Below are positions 17,269 to 25,585 of a stretch of DNA of 64,000 nt, one piece after another (position 1 is the stretch's first letter; the number at the start of each line of letters is the position of its first letter). The position numbers and the translations under genes are program-made. The stretch lies in the NCBI RefSeq assembly GCF_900167905.1, contig NZ_FUYZ01000008.1:101017-165016 (forward strand), written 5' to 3'. The DNA comes from Soonwooa buanensis. Its GTDB lineage: Bacteria; Bacteroidota; Bacteroidia; Flavobacteriales; Weeksellaceae. The notes below the pieces were generated by a model. That model did not search any database and had not been told where the DNA came from. It was given only the letters and a program-made list of their open reading frames with translations.

Positions 17269-17769
17269 TTATATATCAAGTTCTTTTTTGTTGGTGATGA
17301 GTTTGTATTTTCGTTGGAGAAATAAGATTATTTTGTGTGAAGCTTTGTACATCAAAAATCCGATAAACCACCCAAATCCAATCCCACAAAGGATTCCTGC
17401 GACAATAGAGATGTCTTTTTGTCCCCATTTGTAAACCATATTAATGAACAAAAATGCAATTACTGAAACGATTGTACTGCCGAATATGGATGAAACTATG
17501 AAAAATGTTTTAAATCCTTTGCTGACAGATCGTTGCTGAAATCCCACCAAAACCGATGTCGAAATAATACCAGCGCTCACCAAACCAATGACAATGACGA
17601 TAAACAAAAGTCCAATAACAACACCTAAAATTAACAATAGTAAAAACACAAATGCGCCGAATAAAATAAGTGTAATTATAAAATCTTCTTCATTGCGCCA
17701 AGAGTCGTTGACTAAAGGTTTTAAACCAAAAATAATGTCAGAAAAAGTATGTAAAATATCAATCGTCAT
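17269..17769 (-). CDS. Small integral membrane protein, unknown function
   Basis: 166 residues with about four hydrophobic segments (LILFGAFVFLLLLILGVVIGLLFIV, two central segments, GILCGIGFGWFIGFLMY) and a basic C-terminal tail. No conserved motif recognised. It overlaps the preceding membrane protein gene by 11 bp, so it is the last gene of a minus-strand string running 20803 to 17269. Confidence 0.72.
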   Translation of the reverse strand: MTIDILHTFSDIIFGLKPLVNDSWRNEEDFIITLILFGAFVFLLLLILGVVIGLLFIVIVIGLVSAGIISTSVLVGFQQRSVSKGFKTFFIVSSIFGSTIVSVIAFLFINMVYKWGQKDISIVAGILCGIGFGWFIGFLMYKASHKIILFLQRKYKLITNKKELDI

Positions 17770-18223
17770 TGGTAGTTAATTTTGAAGTTTCCATATTTTT
17801 AAATCGTTTTCTAAAAATAATAAAGCTTATAAAAGTCAAAACAAATTGCGTTGCAAGCATGATTAAATAAGGTTTTGTCGCTTTAATAAAGTCACTTATA
17901 TTAGAAAAAGCATCACTAAGATTGTCACAAAAAAGATAGACTAAATAGCCTAAGGAAATTCCGCAAAAACTTACAAAAGATAATATCCAATTTTTTCGAA
18001 CCGCAGGAATTAAATTTAGAAAAATACTTATACTCGAAAGACTCAAAAAGATACTTGCGTGCATTGATAAAACGGCAACAATAAACATTAAAAATTGCAC
18101 GAATTTTCCTTCCGAATTGTCTGCGTCGTCCATGTATAAACGTATTAATACCTGTGAGATTAGCAAGCTAAGAATAACAAGCACAAAAAAATTGGACAAT
18201 AGATAAAGATAAAGTCGTTTCAA
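17759..18223 (-). CDS. Small integral membrane protein, unknown function
   Basis: 154 residues with four predicted membrane spans (SNFFVLVILSLLISQVLI, FLMFIVAVLSMHASIFLSL, WILSFVSFCGISLGYLVYLF, LIMLATQFVLTFISFIIF) and a short soluble tail. It sits 18 bp after the secreted-protein gene and overlaps the next gene by 11 bp. I do not recognise the family. Confidence 0.72.
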   Translation of the reverse strand: MKRLYLYLLSNFFVLVILSLLISQVLIRLYMDDADNSEGKFVQFLMFIVAVLSMHASIFLSLSSISIFLNLIPAVRKNWILSFVSFCGISLGYLVYLFCDNLSDAFSNISDFIKATKPYLIMLATQFVLTFISFIIFRKRFKNMETSKLTTNDD

Positions 18224-18241
18224 AATTTTATTCTTTAAGTT

Positions 18242-18979
18242 TTATTTATATGCTTCTCCATTATATTTTAATACCACATTTTCTTTAGTGTCAACAATTT
18301 TTGTTTTGCAATCGCCTTTTATCAAAGTGCTGATTTCTTTTTTAATGCTAGTTTTCACTTTTAGATTATTCAAACCATTACTTTTATTTTTGTTGTCAAT
18401 TTCGATACTCGTAACTTCTGTCGAAAATTCGCCGTTACATTTCGTATCCCAATCGCCAGAATTTCGATAGACTGTAATGTTGTCTGTTATTCTGTTAAGT
18501 TTTTTATTATCAACGAGATATAGTTTTAGTTCTTCTAACGCAAAAGGATTGGGTCCGCTCGTATTATGTGTACTAACACGAACACCAAAAGCTCTTTTTT
18601 GATCCGCAAGAATATACAATCCAGTGTCGATAACGAGGCCTTCCATAATCATCGCATCAGAAACCCAAGCTTCTGGTTCTATGTTTCGATAAAGAATTTT
18701 TCCAGAGGCGTTGTCAACAACCAGGACGATGGCATCCATCACTAAAAAATAATTTCCGTATTCGTCTTGCTCGTTGGTTTTATATTTTGGAATCAGAAGA
18801 ACACTTTGCGCTTTATTGTTGGGCAAAACTTTTTCGGTGAAAAGATTCAGGTTAATTTGAGATTCTTTTAGATTAAGTTGCTGCAAAGCTTTTGTTAGCA
18901 AAACAGATTTTTTTTCTTGCCCAAAAACAGTTTGAGTTAAGGTAAATAAAACAAAAAGTAAGATTAATTTTTTCATCAT
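18242..18979 (-). CDS. Secreted protein of unknown function
   Basis: 245 residues with a signal peptide cleaved near Val-Phe-Gly-Gln (about residue 21). The mature protein is a mixed domain: KAQSVLLIPKYKT, YFLVMDAIVLVVDNASGKILY, AWVSDAMIMEGLVIDTG, then NPFALEELKLYLVD. Two cysteines (TKCNGEFS, GDCKTK) could form a disulfide. The start may be either of two consecutive ATGs. Encoded between small membrane proteins in one minus-strand string, so it may work with them at the envelope. No family name recognised. Confidence 0.8.
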   Translation of the reverse strand: MMKKLILLFVLFTLTQTVFGQEKKSVLLTKALQQLNLKESQINLNLFTEKVLPNNKAQSVLLIPKYKTNEQDEYGNYFLVMDAIVLVVDNASGKILYRNIEPEAWVSDAMIMEGLVIDTGLYILADQKRAFGVRVSTHNTSGPNPFALEELKLYLVDNKKLNRITDNITVYRNSGDWDTKCNGEFSTEVTSIEIDNKNKSNGLNNLKVKTSIKKEISTLIKGDCKTKIVDTKENVVLKYNGEAYK

Positions 18980-18988
18980 TTTTAAATT

Positions 18989-19339
18989 TTAAAATAGCGT
19001 ATCTCCGATTTTAATAATACTTGTACAAAAGCAATTTCGGCTTGTGATTTGACAAATGAGATACGCGATTGGTGTTGATAAAATCAAAAGAAAAACGGCA
19101 TCAATTTTTACAATTTTATAGTTTTTGATTCGGATTTTTTTAATGATATCAACAAGAAAGACCAGAAACAAAACCAGCAAAAGTCCAGTCGCAAGAAATG
19201 CAATTCCGAGTCCAGCATCGGTACGATGTTCGCGACGGCTATTAGCTTCAAAATCCATCTGTGCATAGAAATATAAAGCAACCATCGGGAAGACAATTAG
19301 CAATAATCGTTTCAGGAAAGATTTTAATAATGGACTCAT
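18989..19339 (-). CDS. Small integral membrane protein, unknown function
   Basis: 116 residues with three hydrophobic segments (LLLIVFPMVALYFYAQM, LGIAFLATGLLLVLFLVFLVDII, AVFLLILSTPIAYLICQI) and a C-terminal cysteine-containing tail (SRNCFCTSI). It overlaps the DUF6688 gene by 4 bp, indicating coupling, and lies 9 bp ahead of the secreted-protein gene. Confidence 0.7.
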   Translation of the reverse strand: MSPLLKSFLKRLLLIVFPMVALYFYAQMDFEANSRREHRTDAGLGIAFLATGLLLVLFLVFLVDIIKKIRIKNYKIVKIDAVFLLILSTPIAYLICQITSRNCFCTSIIKIGDTLF

Positions 19340-20418
19340 CGGTATTGTTTAGAAATTTTTTGTTCAGGTTTCGTTTCCAAAAGATATAAAGAAATTAGGA
19401 ATATAAGTTCCAAAGGTTTCATCAAAATATAAGTAAGGTTAGAACCCAATTCGGAGTTGATTTTTTGGGATAAATTATAACCATATTTGTCATAATTTCC
19501 TCGGATAAATCGAAGAGTTTTTGGCGAGAAATCCTGCAACATTTCTTCGAAAGCATTAGCAATTTGCAACTGACGATTGACAATAATTGGTCGAGAATGA
19601 CGCTTGCCGATGTATAAAGGTTTCACCAGATTTGGATTTCCTTTTGCCGCAACCGTGCACAGATAATGTCCTGTGTGATCCAAAATTGGAGGATGCGTTT
19701 GTTGCGAAAACGTCCAAGTTGTGGTGTCTGTAAAAACTTTAATTAGCGAGTTATAATCTTGTCCAAACAACATCAAAATTAATGTAAGTACGATAAATAC
19801 TGGAAGCAGGAAAATCCAAGCCCAAATTGTAACGTCATATTTTTGAGATAAAAACCGATTGCAATTGTTGAGAAATTTGTTTTTGTAAGTTCGGTTTTGC
19901 GATATGTTTTTTTCTTCATTTAGAATTTTAATCCATAAATAAATCGCTATAAACAAGCTAAATAATGGCGTCCAAAGGAAAAAAAAGTTAGCATTATCTC
20001 CTTTATAAGAACCAAGGCTTTCCGTATTGTGTGATCCGATTTGTATTAAAACAGCAAAGCTAATCATCGCACCAATTATTAAAATTATTAAGCTTAAAAC
20101 TAAAGTTAAAGGTGGAAGATTTCGTCCCTTTTTCCAAATAAGAAATGCGGAAATATTAAAAATGATAAAGTAAAAAAGCATACTAAAAATATGTTTTCCT
20201 CCGAACGGAATGTAGCAAGAATCAATAGGATCAATCGCAATATTATAATCTTCAGCATGCGTCATCAAACCAAAAGCGAAGACAACTAACGACAGAAAGT
20301 AGCCCGATAAAAATGTGATGCTGCCAACCGAAATTCTTTTCCCTTTTATTTCAATTGTTGAAAAAAAGAAAATAACAACGGCCAGAATAATTATTGCTAA
20401 AACTAAAATTCCTGCCAT
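19336..20418 (-). CDS. DUF6688-type membrane protein
   Basis: 360 residues. The N-terminal half has about six membrane spans. The C-terminal half is a soluble, highly patterned region: TTWTFSQQTHPPILDHTGHYLCTVAAKGNP, VKPLYIGKRHSRPIIVNRQLQIANAFEEML, RFIRGNYDKYGYNLSQKI, then a last hydrophobic segment before KPEQKI. That soluble signature matches what I know of DUF6688 proteins, whose role is unknown. Its conserved Cys/His residues could bind a metal (inference). One base separates it from the DUF2809 gene and 4 bp overlap the next gene. Confidence 0.78.
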   Translation of the reverse strand: MAGILVLAIIILAVVIFFFSTIEIKGKRISVGSITFLSGYFLSLVVFAFGLMTHAEDYNIAIDPIDSCYIPFGGKHIFSMLFYFIIFNISAFLIWKKGRNLPPLTLVLSLIILIIGAMISFAVLIQIGSHNTESLGSYKGDNANFFFLWTPLFSLFIAIYLWIKILNEEKNISQNRTYKNKFLNNCNRFLSQKYDVTIWAWIFLLPVFIVLTLILMLFGQDYNSLIKVFTDTTTWTFSQQTHPPILDHTGHYLCTVAAKGNPNLVKPLYIGKRHSRPIIVNRQLQIANAFEEMLQDFSPKTLRFIRGNYDKYGYNLSQKINSELGSNLTYILMKPLELIFLISLYLLETKPEQKISKQYR

Positions 20419-20419
20419 A

Positions 20420-20803
20420 CTAACGGGATTTTGATTTTGCTAAAACTTCAATTAAATACAGAATTAACCCACCAGCCAAATAACACAGAATATCGATCCA
20501 ACTAAAGGAGTTGCCGAGGACAATCATCGCTATTTTATTGTCTTTAAAACCGATAACTTCTGCAAAATGAAAGTATTGCAAAAACTCAATAACGCAAGAA
20601 AAAATTACCAACGCAATAATCAATTTGGTATTTTCAACTTCTACAAAAGCTTTCACAAAATAATACATCAACATCACGACAAGAACATCGCCTAGATAAG
20701 ATCTTACGAAGACGATATCTTTAAAAGTGGTGGCAATTAAAAACTCGATAACGAAAATAATAGCCGCAATAATGAGGTTTTTAAAATTGAATGTTAATTT
20801 CAT
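20420..20803 (-). CDS. DUF2809 membrane protein
   Basis: 127 residues with four membrane spans and the DUF2809 signature: FIVEFLIAT near the start, FVRSYLGDVLVVMLMYYFVKAF, VIEFLQYFHFAEVIG and NSFSWIDILCYLAGGLILYLIE. The family is widespread and uncharacterised; it resembles VanZ-like membrane proteins in size. It heads the minus-strand string that continues with DUF6688 one base later. Confidence 0.85.
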   Translation of the reverse strand: MKLTFNFKNLIIAAIIFVIEFLIATTFKDIVFVRSYLGDVLVVMLMYYFVKAFVEVENTKLIIALVIFSCVIEFLQYFHFAEVIGFKDNKIAMIVLGNSFSWIDILCYLAGGLILYLIEVLAKSKSR

Positions 20804-20856
20804 ACTAGTTTTTCTTCATTTTTAATTTTCTCAGTTTCATGTTTTCATCATTTGGA

Positions 20857-21210
20857 TCAACTTGCAAACTGTAAATAATTCCAATGATACATAGACTTGT
20901 TACTTAGCTGATAGAGCTTAATGTCTTTATTTTCAGAAATATATGAAGTTAATTTGTAGTTTAATGTGTCAACATTTTGTTTGAAGTTATCGTATTTTTT
21001 TATCTCGCCAGTTGTGATGGCTTTTTCCAAAATAGAAGTGAAAATTTGTAGCGCTTTTTTTTCTTCCTTATCGTTGTTACTATAATTTTTTTTACTGTGT
21101 TCATAATTTAAAAGGCTCGAAATCAAAGATGATTCTAAGTCTTTCTGACCAAAAATCGATATTGGAATTACACACAAGAAAAATAGAATCCGCATTTTTT
21201 TCATCATCAA
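20857..21210 (-). CDS. Small secreted protein, unknown function
   Basis: 117 residues with a signal peptide (MRILFFLCVIPISIFGQ) and a charged, helical mature part of about 95 residues. There are several candidate starts (MMMKKM); the true one is undecided. It lies 53 bp ahead of the DUF2809 gene on the same strand and may be the first gene of that string. Confidence 0.6.
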   Translation of the reverse strand: MMMKKMRILFFLCVIPISIFGQKDLESSLISSLLNYEHSKKNYSNNDKEEKKALQIFTSILEKAITTGEIKKYDNFKQNVDTLNYKLTSYISENKDIKLYQLSNKSMYHWNYLQFAS

Positions 21211-21320
21211 AAATATTGGTGTTTTGTAGAAAAGGAAATTACAAATTTTAGAATTATGATTAATAATTATTCGAATTCAAGAAAATTCTTAACTTTATTA
21301 AACGCCGAAACAACAATCAA

Positions 21321-21734
21321 ATGAAAAATTTATTATTTCTTAGCCTTTTCATCGTTATAATTAGTTGTACATCAACAGCACAAAATATGGAAATAAAATC
21401 TATTTCTGTTAGTACTTACGGTGGTGATATGGGCTATGTCGACTCGATTAAAGTTACTAAAGACTCTATTTTTTTTGCGACAAATGTAGCGACAGATTCT
21501 TTAAGAAATACATCTTCTAAAATCTTAAATTCAAAAATTAAAATTTCGGATTTAATGAATGATTCTGATTTTCAAAAAGTTATAAGCCTTAAAAACGGGA
21601 AAAGCAATTTGCCTGTTGATGGGACAGATACGGCGTTAAAAATTGAAACTGCGGACAAGGTGTATAAAATTGTAAATGCAGATAATTTGATTTGGAAGAA
21701 CATTGTTAATAAAATGTATTCGATCCAAGAATAA
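21321..21734 (+). CDS. Lipoprotein of unknown function
   Basis: 137 residues with signal MKNLLFLSLFIVIISCTS (Cys16 lipid site). The mature domain starts with a beta-rich TYGGDMGYVDSIKVTKDSIFF and ends with DTALKIETADKVYKIVNADN. First of a plus-strand string of envelope genes reaching 24857. A TAACTTTA just upstream is a one-mismatch -7 element. No family recognised. Confidence 0.72.
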   Translation: MKNLLFLSLFIVIISCTSTAQNMEIKSISVSTYGGDMGYVDSIKVTKDSIFFATNVATDSLRNTSSKILNSKIKISDLMNDSDFQKVISLKNGKSNLPVDGTDTALKIETADKVYKIVNADNLIWKNIVNKMYSIQE

Positions 21735-21765
21735 ACCCAAACTCACATTTGTAATATTATTCAAA

Positions 21766-22563
21766 ATGAATTTCATCCGCAAAAGCTTTTACTTTTTTCT
21801 TTTATCATTGATTTTAAGTTCGTGTATAAAAAGATTAGGTCGACCCGAAATTACAGGTCGACTCCTAGATTACAACGGAAAACCTATTGAAAATTGCATC
21901 GTTGGAGAAACCAAAACTGATGCAAATGGCCAATTTCATTTATCCACAAAAACATATAATGCTTTCTTTTTAACCGAAATTTTTGCGATGGAAGCGCCAC
22001 CAATGATGGTTAGCTTTGAAATCAAAAAAAGTGGCTACGATGAGGATTGTTTTGAGGCTTTTCATAAATATGGAGGTGGATTGCAAAAAGATACAAAATG
22101 GAATTTGGGCGATATTTTTCTAAGAAAAAAAGGAGAAACAGTGGATGTCAACCAGATTTTTAAAGACAATTGGAAACTGAGTTTCACCAAATCAAAAGAC
22201 ACGATGTATTTGGTTAGCCAAAAGCTTGAAAATAGAAATTTGACAGTGAGAAGTAGTGAATTATACAGTTTGTATGACCAATTCACAAGCGATTATGCTA
22301 AAACAGATTCTTTAAAAAAAGTGTTTCCAAAAGATGTTGGTTCTCGAGAAATAAAACTGCAAATTCAGGATAAAAATCTAAAAATCGATGTTCTTACCAA
22401 ATATATGATTCGAGACAAGGAAGACGATTCGTTGCGCTATTTCGGAACTTGGAATTTAGCAAAAGATTCGGTGATGACTTTCAACACGTCTTACAAAGAT
22501 CTTAACGGAAATTTTAAAGTTCTAAAATCCGATTTGTTTTTTTTACAATTGAAAAAACTTTGA
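21766..22563 (+). CDS. Lipoprotein with carboxypeptidase-like regulatory domain
   Basis: 265 residues from the ATG at 21766, which gives a clean lipoprotein signal (FFLLSLILSSCIKR); the earlier in-frame start adds 21 residues with no signal character and overlaps the previous gene. The mature protein opens with a beta-sandwich resembling the carboxypeptidase regulatory domain (GRLLDYNGKPIENCIVGETKTDANGQFHL). A lipocalin-like region follows (WKLSFTKSKDTMYLVSQKLEN, YFGTWNLAKDSVMTFNTSY). Likely periplasmic or surface; function unknown. Confidence 0.75.
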   Translation: MNFIRKSFYFFLLSLILSSCIKRLGRPEITGRLLDYNGKPIENCIVGETKTDANGQFHLSTKTYNAFFLTEIFAMEAPPMMVSFEIKKSGYDEDCFEAFHKYGGGLQKDTKWNLGDIFLRKKGETVDVNQIFKDNWKLSFTKSKDTMYLVSQKLENRNLTVRSSELYSLYDQFTSDYAKTDSLKKVFPKDVGSREIKLQIQDKNLKIDVLTKYMIRDKEDDSLRYFGTWNLAKDSVMTFNTSYKDLNGNFKVLKSDLFFLQLKKL

Positions 22564-22602
22564 TAAGATAAAATTTATGATAAAAACATTTTAAACAATT
22601 AG

Positions 22603-23037
22603 ATGAAAAAAAGAATTCACAAGTTTTTAAATTATTTTTTACCATTATTCATTTGCAGTTTTATCCAGTTTTATTGGTCGATGCCAAGTTTGATTGACCG
22701 AATGTCTAGTGCTTGTATGACGTGTTCTTTTTTTGAAGATACACTTTTAATGTCGTTGGTGATTAGTCTTTTTTGCACAGTCTTGTTTCTTTTGATTTTT
22801 AAGCTGAATAATATTTATCTTAAAAATTGTATTGCTGGACTGTTTTTAATGGCGCTCTGGTATTATTTCGACTACACGATGTTTGTGGAGCGAGAATCCT
22901 CGTGGAGCACTTATCTCTTCCTTGAAGAAATTAATATTACCACAAGTTTGGCCTTTGTTCCGATTGTGATAATGACCTTTGTTTGTCTTTTAAGTATTCA
23001 TTTTAGAAATAAAAAATCGATTAAAAAAGTTGAATGA
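22603..23037 (+). CDS. Small integral membrane protein, unknown function
   Basis: 144 residues with four membrane spans (FLPLFICSFIQFYWSM, LLMSLVISLFCTVLFLLIF, CIAGLFLMALWYYFDY, LAFVPIVIMTFVCLLSIHF) and a periplasmic-side loop with two close cysteines (ACMTC). It overlaps the next lipoprotein gene by 4 bp (ATGA), indicating translational coupling. Confidence 0.72.
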   Translation: MKKRIHKFLNYFLPLFICSFIQFYWSMPSLIDRMSSACMTCSFFEDTLLMSLVISLFCTVLFLLIFKLNNIYLKNCIAGLFLMALWYYFDYTMFVERESSWSTYLFLEEINITTSLAFVPIVIMTFVCLLSIHFRNKKSIKKVE

Positions 23038-23723
23038 TGAAAACTTTCGTAAAAGTTATTTTAGTCTTTATCATTTCTTTATTCTTTTATTCTTGTGAAA
23101 AAAAGAAAGGTTTTCCCAGTATCATCGAAGAACAAACTTTTGATAAAAAAAATTATTATGAATATGAGTTTCCTTATTATTTACGAGATAATCAGCTCGC
23201 AAAACAAGATTCATTTAGGCCAATAATTTATACCAATGTTCCTCCGATGAAGCGAGAAGATTCATTAGTTGCGCCAATACCAATTTTTGGGTTTCGGTTT
23301 AGACATTCCGAAAGCAGAGAGGACTTTTATAAAAAACTTAATCAAAAATCAATCGTTTATTTTGAAAAGAATAAAGAAATTATTTATAGAAACTACTTTC
23401 AGAGTTTTTATGGTCCAAACTATTCCAAAAAAGACCTTAATAAACCACGAAATCTTCAGGATTTAGAAACTTATTTTAAAAGCAAAAATATCATTTATAA
23501 ATATTTGGGATCATTTAGTTATTTAAAATCAAAACTTTTAACACAAGACGAAAAAGAGCTTGACAAGCTTTCGCCAAGGACATCTAAAACCTATCACTTT
23601 CTGATCAATAAAAATTTTTATAGAATAACTGTTGATTCTGCTTTTGTTGAAAGTCAATTGTTTTATCACCAAAAAGATACACTTTCCGATTTTAGAACCA
23701 GTTCTACGATGTTATTTAAATAA
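23034..23723 (+). CDS. Lipoprotein of unknown function
   Basis: 229 residues (or one fewer, as two ATGs are adjacent at 23034 and 23037) with a lipoprotein signal (VFIISLFFYSCEKKK). The mature part is rich in Tyr, Phe and Lys. Its C-terminal RTSKTYHFLINKNFYRITVDSAFVESQLFYH looks like a compact beta domain. Coupled to the membrane protein upstream and followed 6 bp later by the next gene. Confidence 0.72.
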   Translation: MMKTFVKVILVFIISLFFYSCEKKKGFPSIIEEQTFDKKNYYEYEFPYYLRDNQLAKQDSFRPIIYTNVPPMKREDSLVAPIPIFGFRFRHSESREDFYKKLNQKSIVYFEKNKEIIYRNYFQSFYGPNYSKKDLNKPRNLQDLETYFKSKNIIYKYLGSFSYLKSKLLTQDEKELDKLSPRTSKTYHFLINKNFYRITVDSAFVESQLFYHQKDTLSDFRTSSTMLFK

Positions 23724-23729
23724 ATAAAA

Positions 23730-24137
23730 ATGAAAAAAATTATAACGTTTCTGCCTATAGCAGCCGTACTTTTTCCGATGCTTATTTACCTAAATCCTTT
23801 TATTTGGGGAATGAAACGTATGCCTATATACAGACCTTCGGTAAAAACAAGTAATCTAATTTCTGATCTGAATGCAAAATATTCATTAGAAATGCAAACA
23901 GGAAATGTCGTGGATACGCTTTGGTATTTTCGTGACTTAAAATCAGGAAAAATCACTAAAAAACAAAATTTCGACCTCGAATTATTTGCCGAAGATCATT
24001 CAAAAGATAGTTTAGAACTGATAAAAAAATATGTAGTGGATTTCGATAAAAACTTTGAGCATCGCCAATATTTCGACTCTTTGAAAGTGAAAACGTCTAA
24101 TCGCGATTCTGTAATCTATAAAACAAAGATCCAATGA
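23730..24137 (+). CDS. Single-span membrane or secreted protein, unknown function
   Basis: 135 residues. The N-terminal hydrophobic segment IITFLPIAAVLFPMLIYLNPFIWGM acts as an anchor or uncleaved signal. A soluble domain of about 100 residues follows (YSLEMQTGNVVDTLWYFRDLKSGK, KDSLELIKKYVVDFDKNFEH). Overlaps the next gene by 4 bp. No family recognised. Confidence 0.68.
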   Translation: MKKIITFLPIAAVLFPMLIYLNPFIWGMKRMPIYRPSVKTSNLISDLNAKYSLEMQTGNVVDTLWYFRDLKSGKITKKQNFDLELFAEDHSKDSLELIKKYVVDFDKNFEHRQYFDSLKVKTSNRDSVIYKTKIQ

Positions 24138-24445
24138 ATCTAGCGAAAATATTTAAAATACAACTTTCGGTGTACGCATTTATTATTCTTTTTGCGATTC
24201 AACATTCTTTTTTCAAAAACTATTTTTATCTGTGGATGTATTATGAAAACATCATTTTAGGTGTTTTTATTGTTTCAGTAATTGCCGTTTTAGGATCAAT
24301 AATTTTACTTATTTCCGAAAGTATTGTTTCCATAAACCGAGAAAAGCAAATATCAGCGGAAATTGCTTGGCTATTGGTTTCTATTTTGGCATATTATGGT
24401 GTTATAGCGTCTAGCTTGTACCTTTCCACACAATGTCGACTTTAA
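24134..24445 (+). CDS. Small integral membrane protein, unknown function
   Basis: 103 residues with three membrane spans (LSVYAFIILFAIQHSFF, NIILGVFIVSVIAVLGSIILLI, ISAEIAWLLVSILAYYGVIASSLYL). The ATGA overlap with the gene before indicates coupling. Likely a partner of its neighbours; nothing in the sequence says for what. Confidence 0.68.
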   Translation: MNLAKIFKIQLSVYAFIILFAIQHSFFKNYFYLWMYYENIILGVFIVSVIAVLGSIILLISESIVSINREKQISAEIAWLLVSILAYYGVIASSLYLSTQCRL

Positions 24446-24458
24446 TTTTTTCATCAAA

Positions 24459-24857
24459 ATGAGTGCTATTTTATCCAACTTGCAAGATTTTACAGACAGA
24501 GAATTGGCGTTTTTCTACAAGTACAGATTAGTTCAATATACACCACAAACTAAGGAAGAAATAACAAGTTTTATTTTTGAAAAAAGACAGATTCCTTTGG
24601 GTAAAATCGAAACACTTCTAAAAACACCAACCCCCCAAAATGCTTTCTGTAAAAGATGTGGGTCAGACAAAATTTTCGATTATGATGTTGTGTATTCGAA
24701 GCCAGCATTCAAAAAATTATCCTATTATCAATGGGAAGATTTGAAGGCAAATTTTAACAAAAAGAATCAAATTGAATGTTTCGTGTGCGGGAATATTATC
24801 GAAAACCCAAACGAAACTTATCTTGACAAAATTTTAAAATTCATAAAAGGGAATTAA
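24459..24857 (+). CDS. Small cytoplasmic zinc-ribbon protein, unknown function
   Basis: 132 residues with no signal peptide or membrane span, unlike its neighbours. Two Cys-X2-Cys pairs (CKRCGSDK at about residue 63 and CFVCGN at about 109) form a plausible zinc ribbon. The N-terminal 45 residues are helical (NLQDFTDRELAFFYKYRLVQYTPQTKEEI). It follows the membrane protein by 13 bp and closes the plus-strand string. Confidence 0.7.
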   Translation: MSAILSNLQDFTDRELAFFYKYRLVQYTPQTKEEITSFIFEKRQIPLGKIETLLKTPTPQNAFCKRCGSDKIFDYDVVYSKPAFKKLSYYQWEDLKANFNKKNQIECFVCGNIIENPNETYLDKILKFIKGN

Positions 24858-24865
24858 TTTAAATT

Positions 24866-25477
24866 TTAGCCTTTATTTTTTAATAAATTTACAATATCAC
24901 GATCCTCAAGAAGCCTCGCATAATCCAAAGCTGAACTCCCAAATCTATCCTTAAGAAGCGGATTTGCTTTATATTTTAGAAAAATATTAATAATCTCGAC
25001 AAGGTATTTTTTAGATTTTAGTTTGGCTTTTAATATGACGTAATTTTTATCGTCTGCGGGCGTTCCTTCGATTCTCGGCATTATAGCAAGATGCAAAGGT
25101 AAGAGCCCATCGAAACCGAAATTTGGATCAGTGCCTTTTTTTAGCAAGAATTCTAAAACTTCAATATTATATTCTTCACTTGCAAGATTAAGTTGTGCTA
25201 GGTCATTTTGACAAGAGGTATTTTGAATTAAACCTAAATATTGTTCAAAATAATAATTCTCGATTGCAAAATTTACCCAATAACACGGATCGCCTCCAGT
25301 TGCTGTATTCGAAAGCATTAGGCTTTTGCTTTGGGCGACTTTTTTATTATTAAATTTATGTAAAGCATTAATCAGGGAGCCTCGTTCTACCATTGTGAGG
25401 TTTTTTGCTGACGAAATTTGCGCTTGTCCAAGTGCATAAAAACAGCAAAAAATAATTAAAATGTTTATTTTTTTCAT
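24866..25477 (-). CDS. Secreted ankyrin-repeat protein
   Basis: 203 residues with a signal peptide (IIFCCFYALGQAQ) and at least two ankyrin units in the second half (LNLASEEYNIEVLEFLLKKGTDPNF with GLLPLHLAI, then IINIFLKYKANPLLKDRFGSSALDYARLLEDRDIVNLL). A periplasmic protein-interaction module; partner unknown. Convergent with the zinc-ribbon gene, 8 bp away. Confidence 0.8.
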   Translation of the reverse strand: MKKINILIIFCCFYALGQAQISSAKNLTMVERGSLINALHKFNNKKVAQSKSLMLSNTATGGDPCYWVNFAIENYYFEQYLGLIQNTSCQNDLAQLNLASEEYNIEVLEFLLKKGTDPNFGFDGLLPLHLAIMPRIEGTPADDKNYVILKAKLKSKKYLVEIINIFLKYKANPLLKDRFGSSALDYARLLEDRDIVNLLKNKG

Positions 25478-25585
25478 ATTTGTGTGTTGTTGAAAAGCAT
25501 TTTATTTAAAAATAAAAGCGTTTAGTTTTCTTAAAATTTAAGAAATGAGTTTTGTGTTTTAGTAAATATACTCGAAATTATTGAG

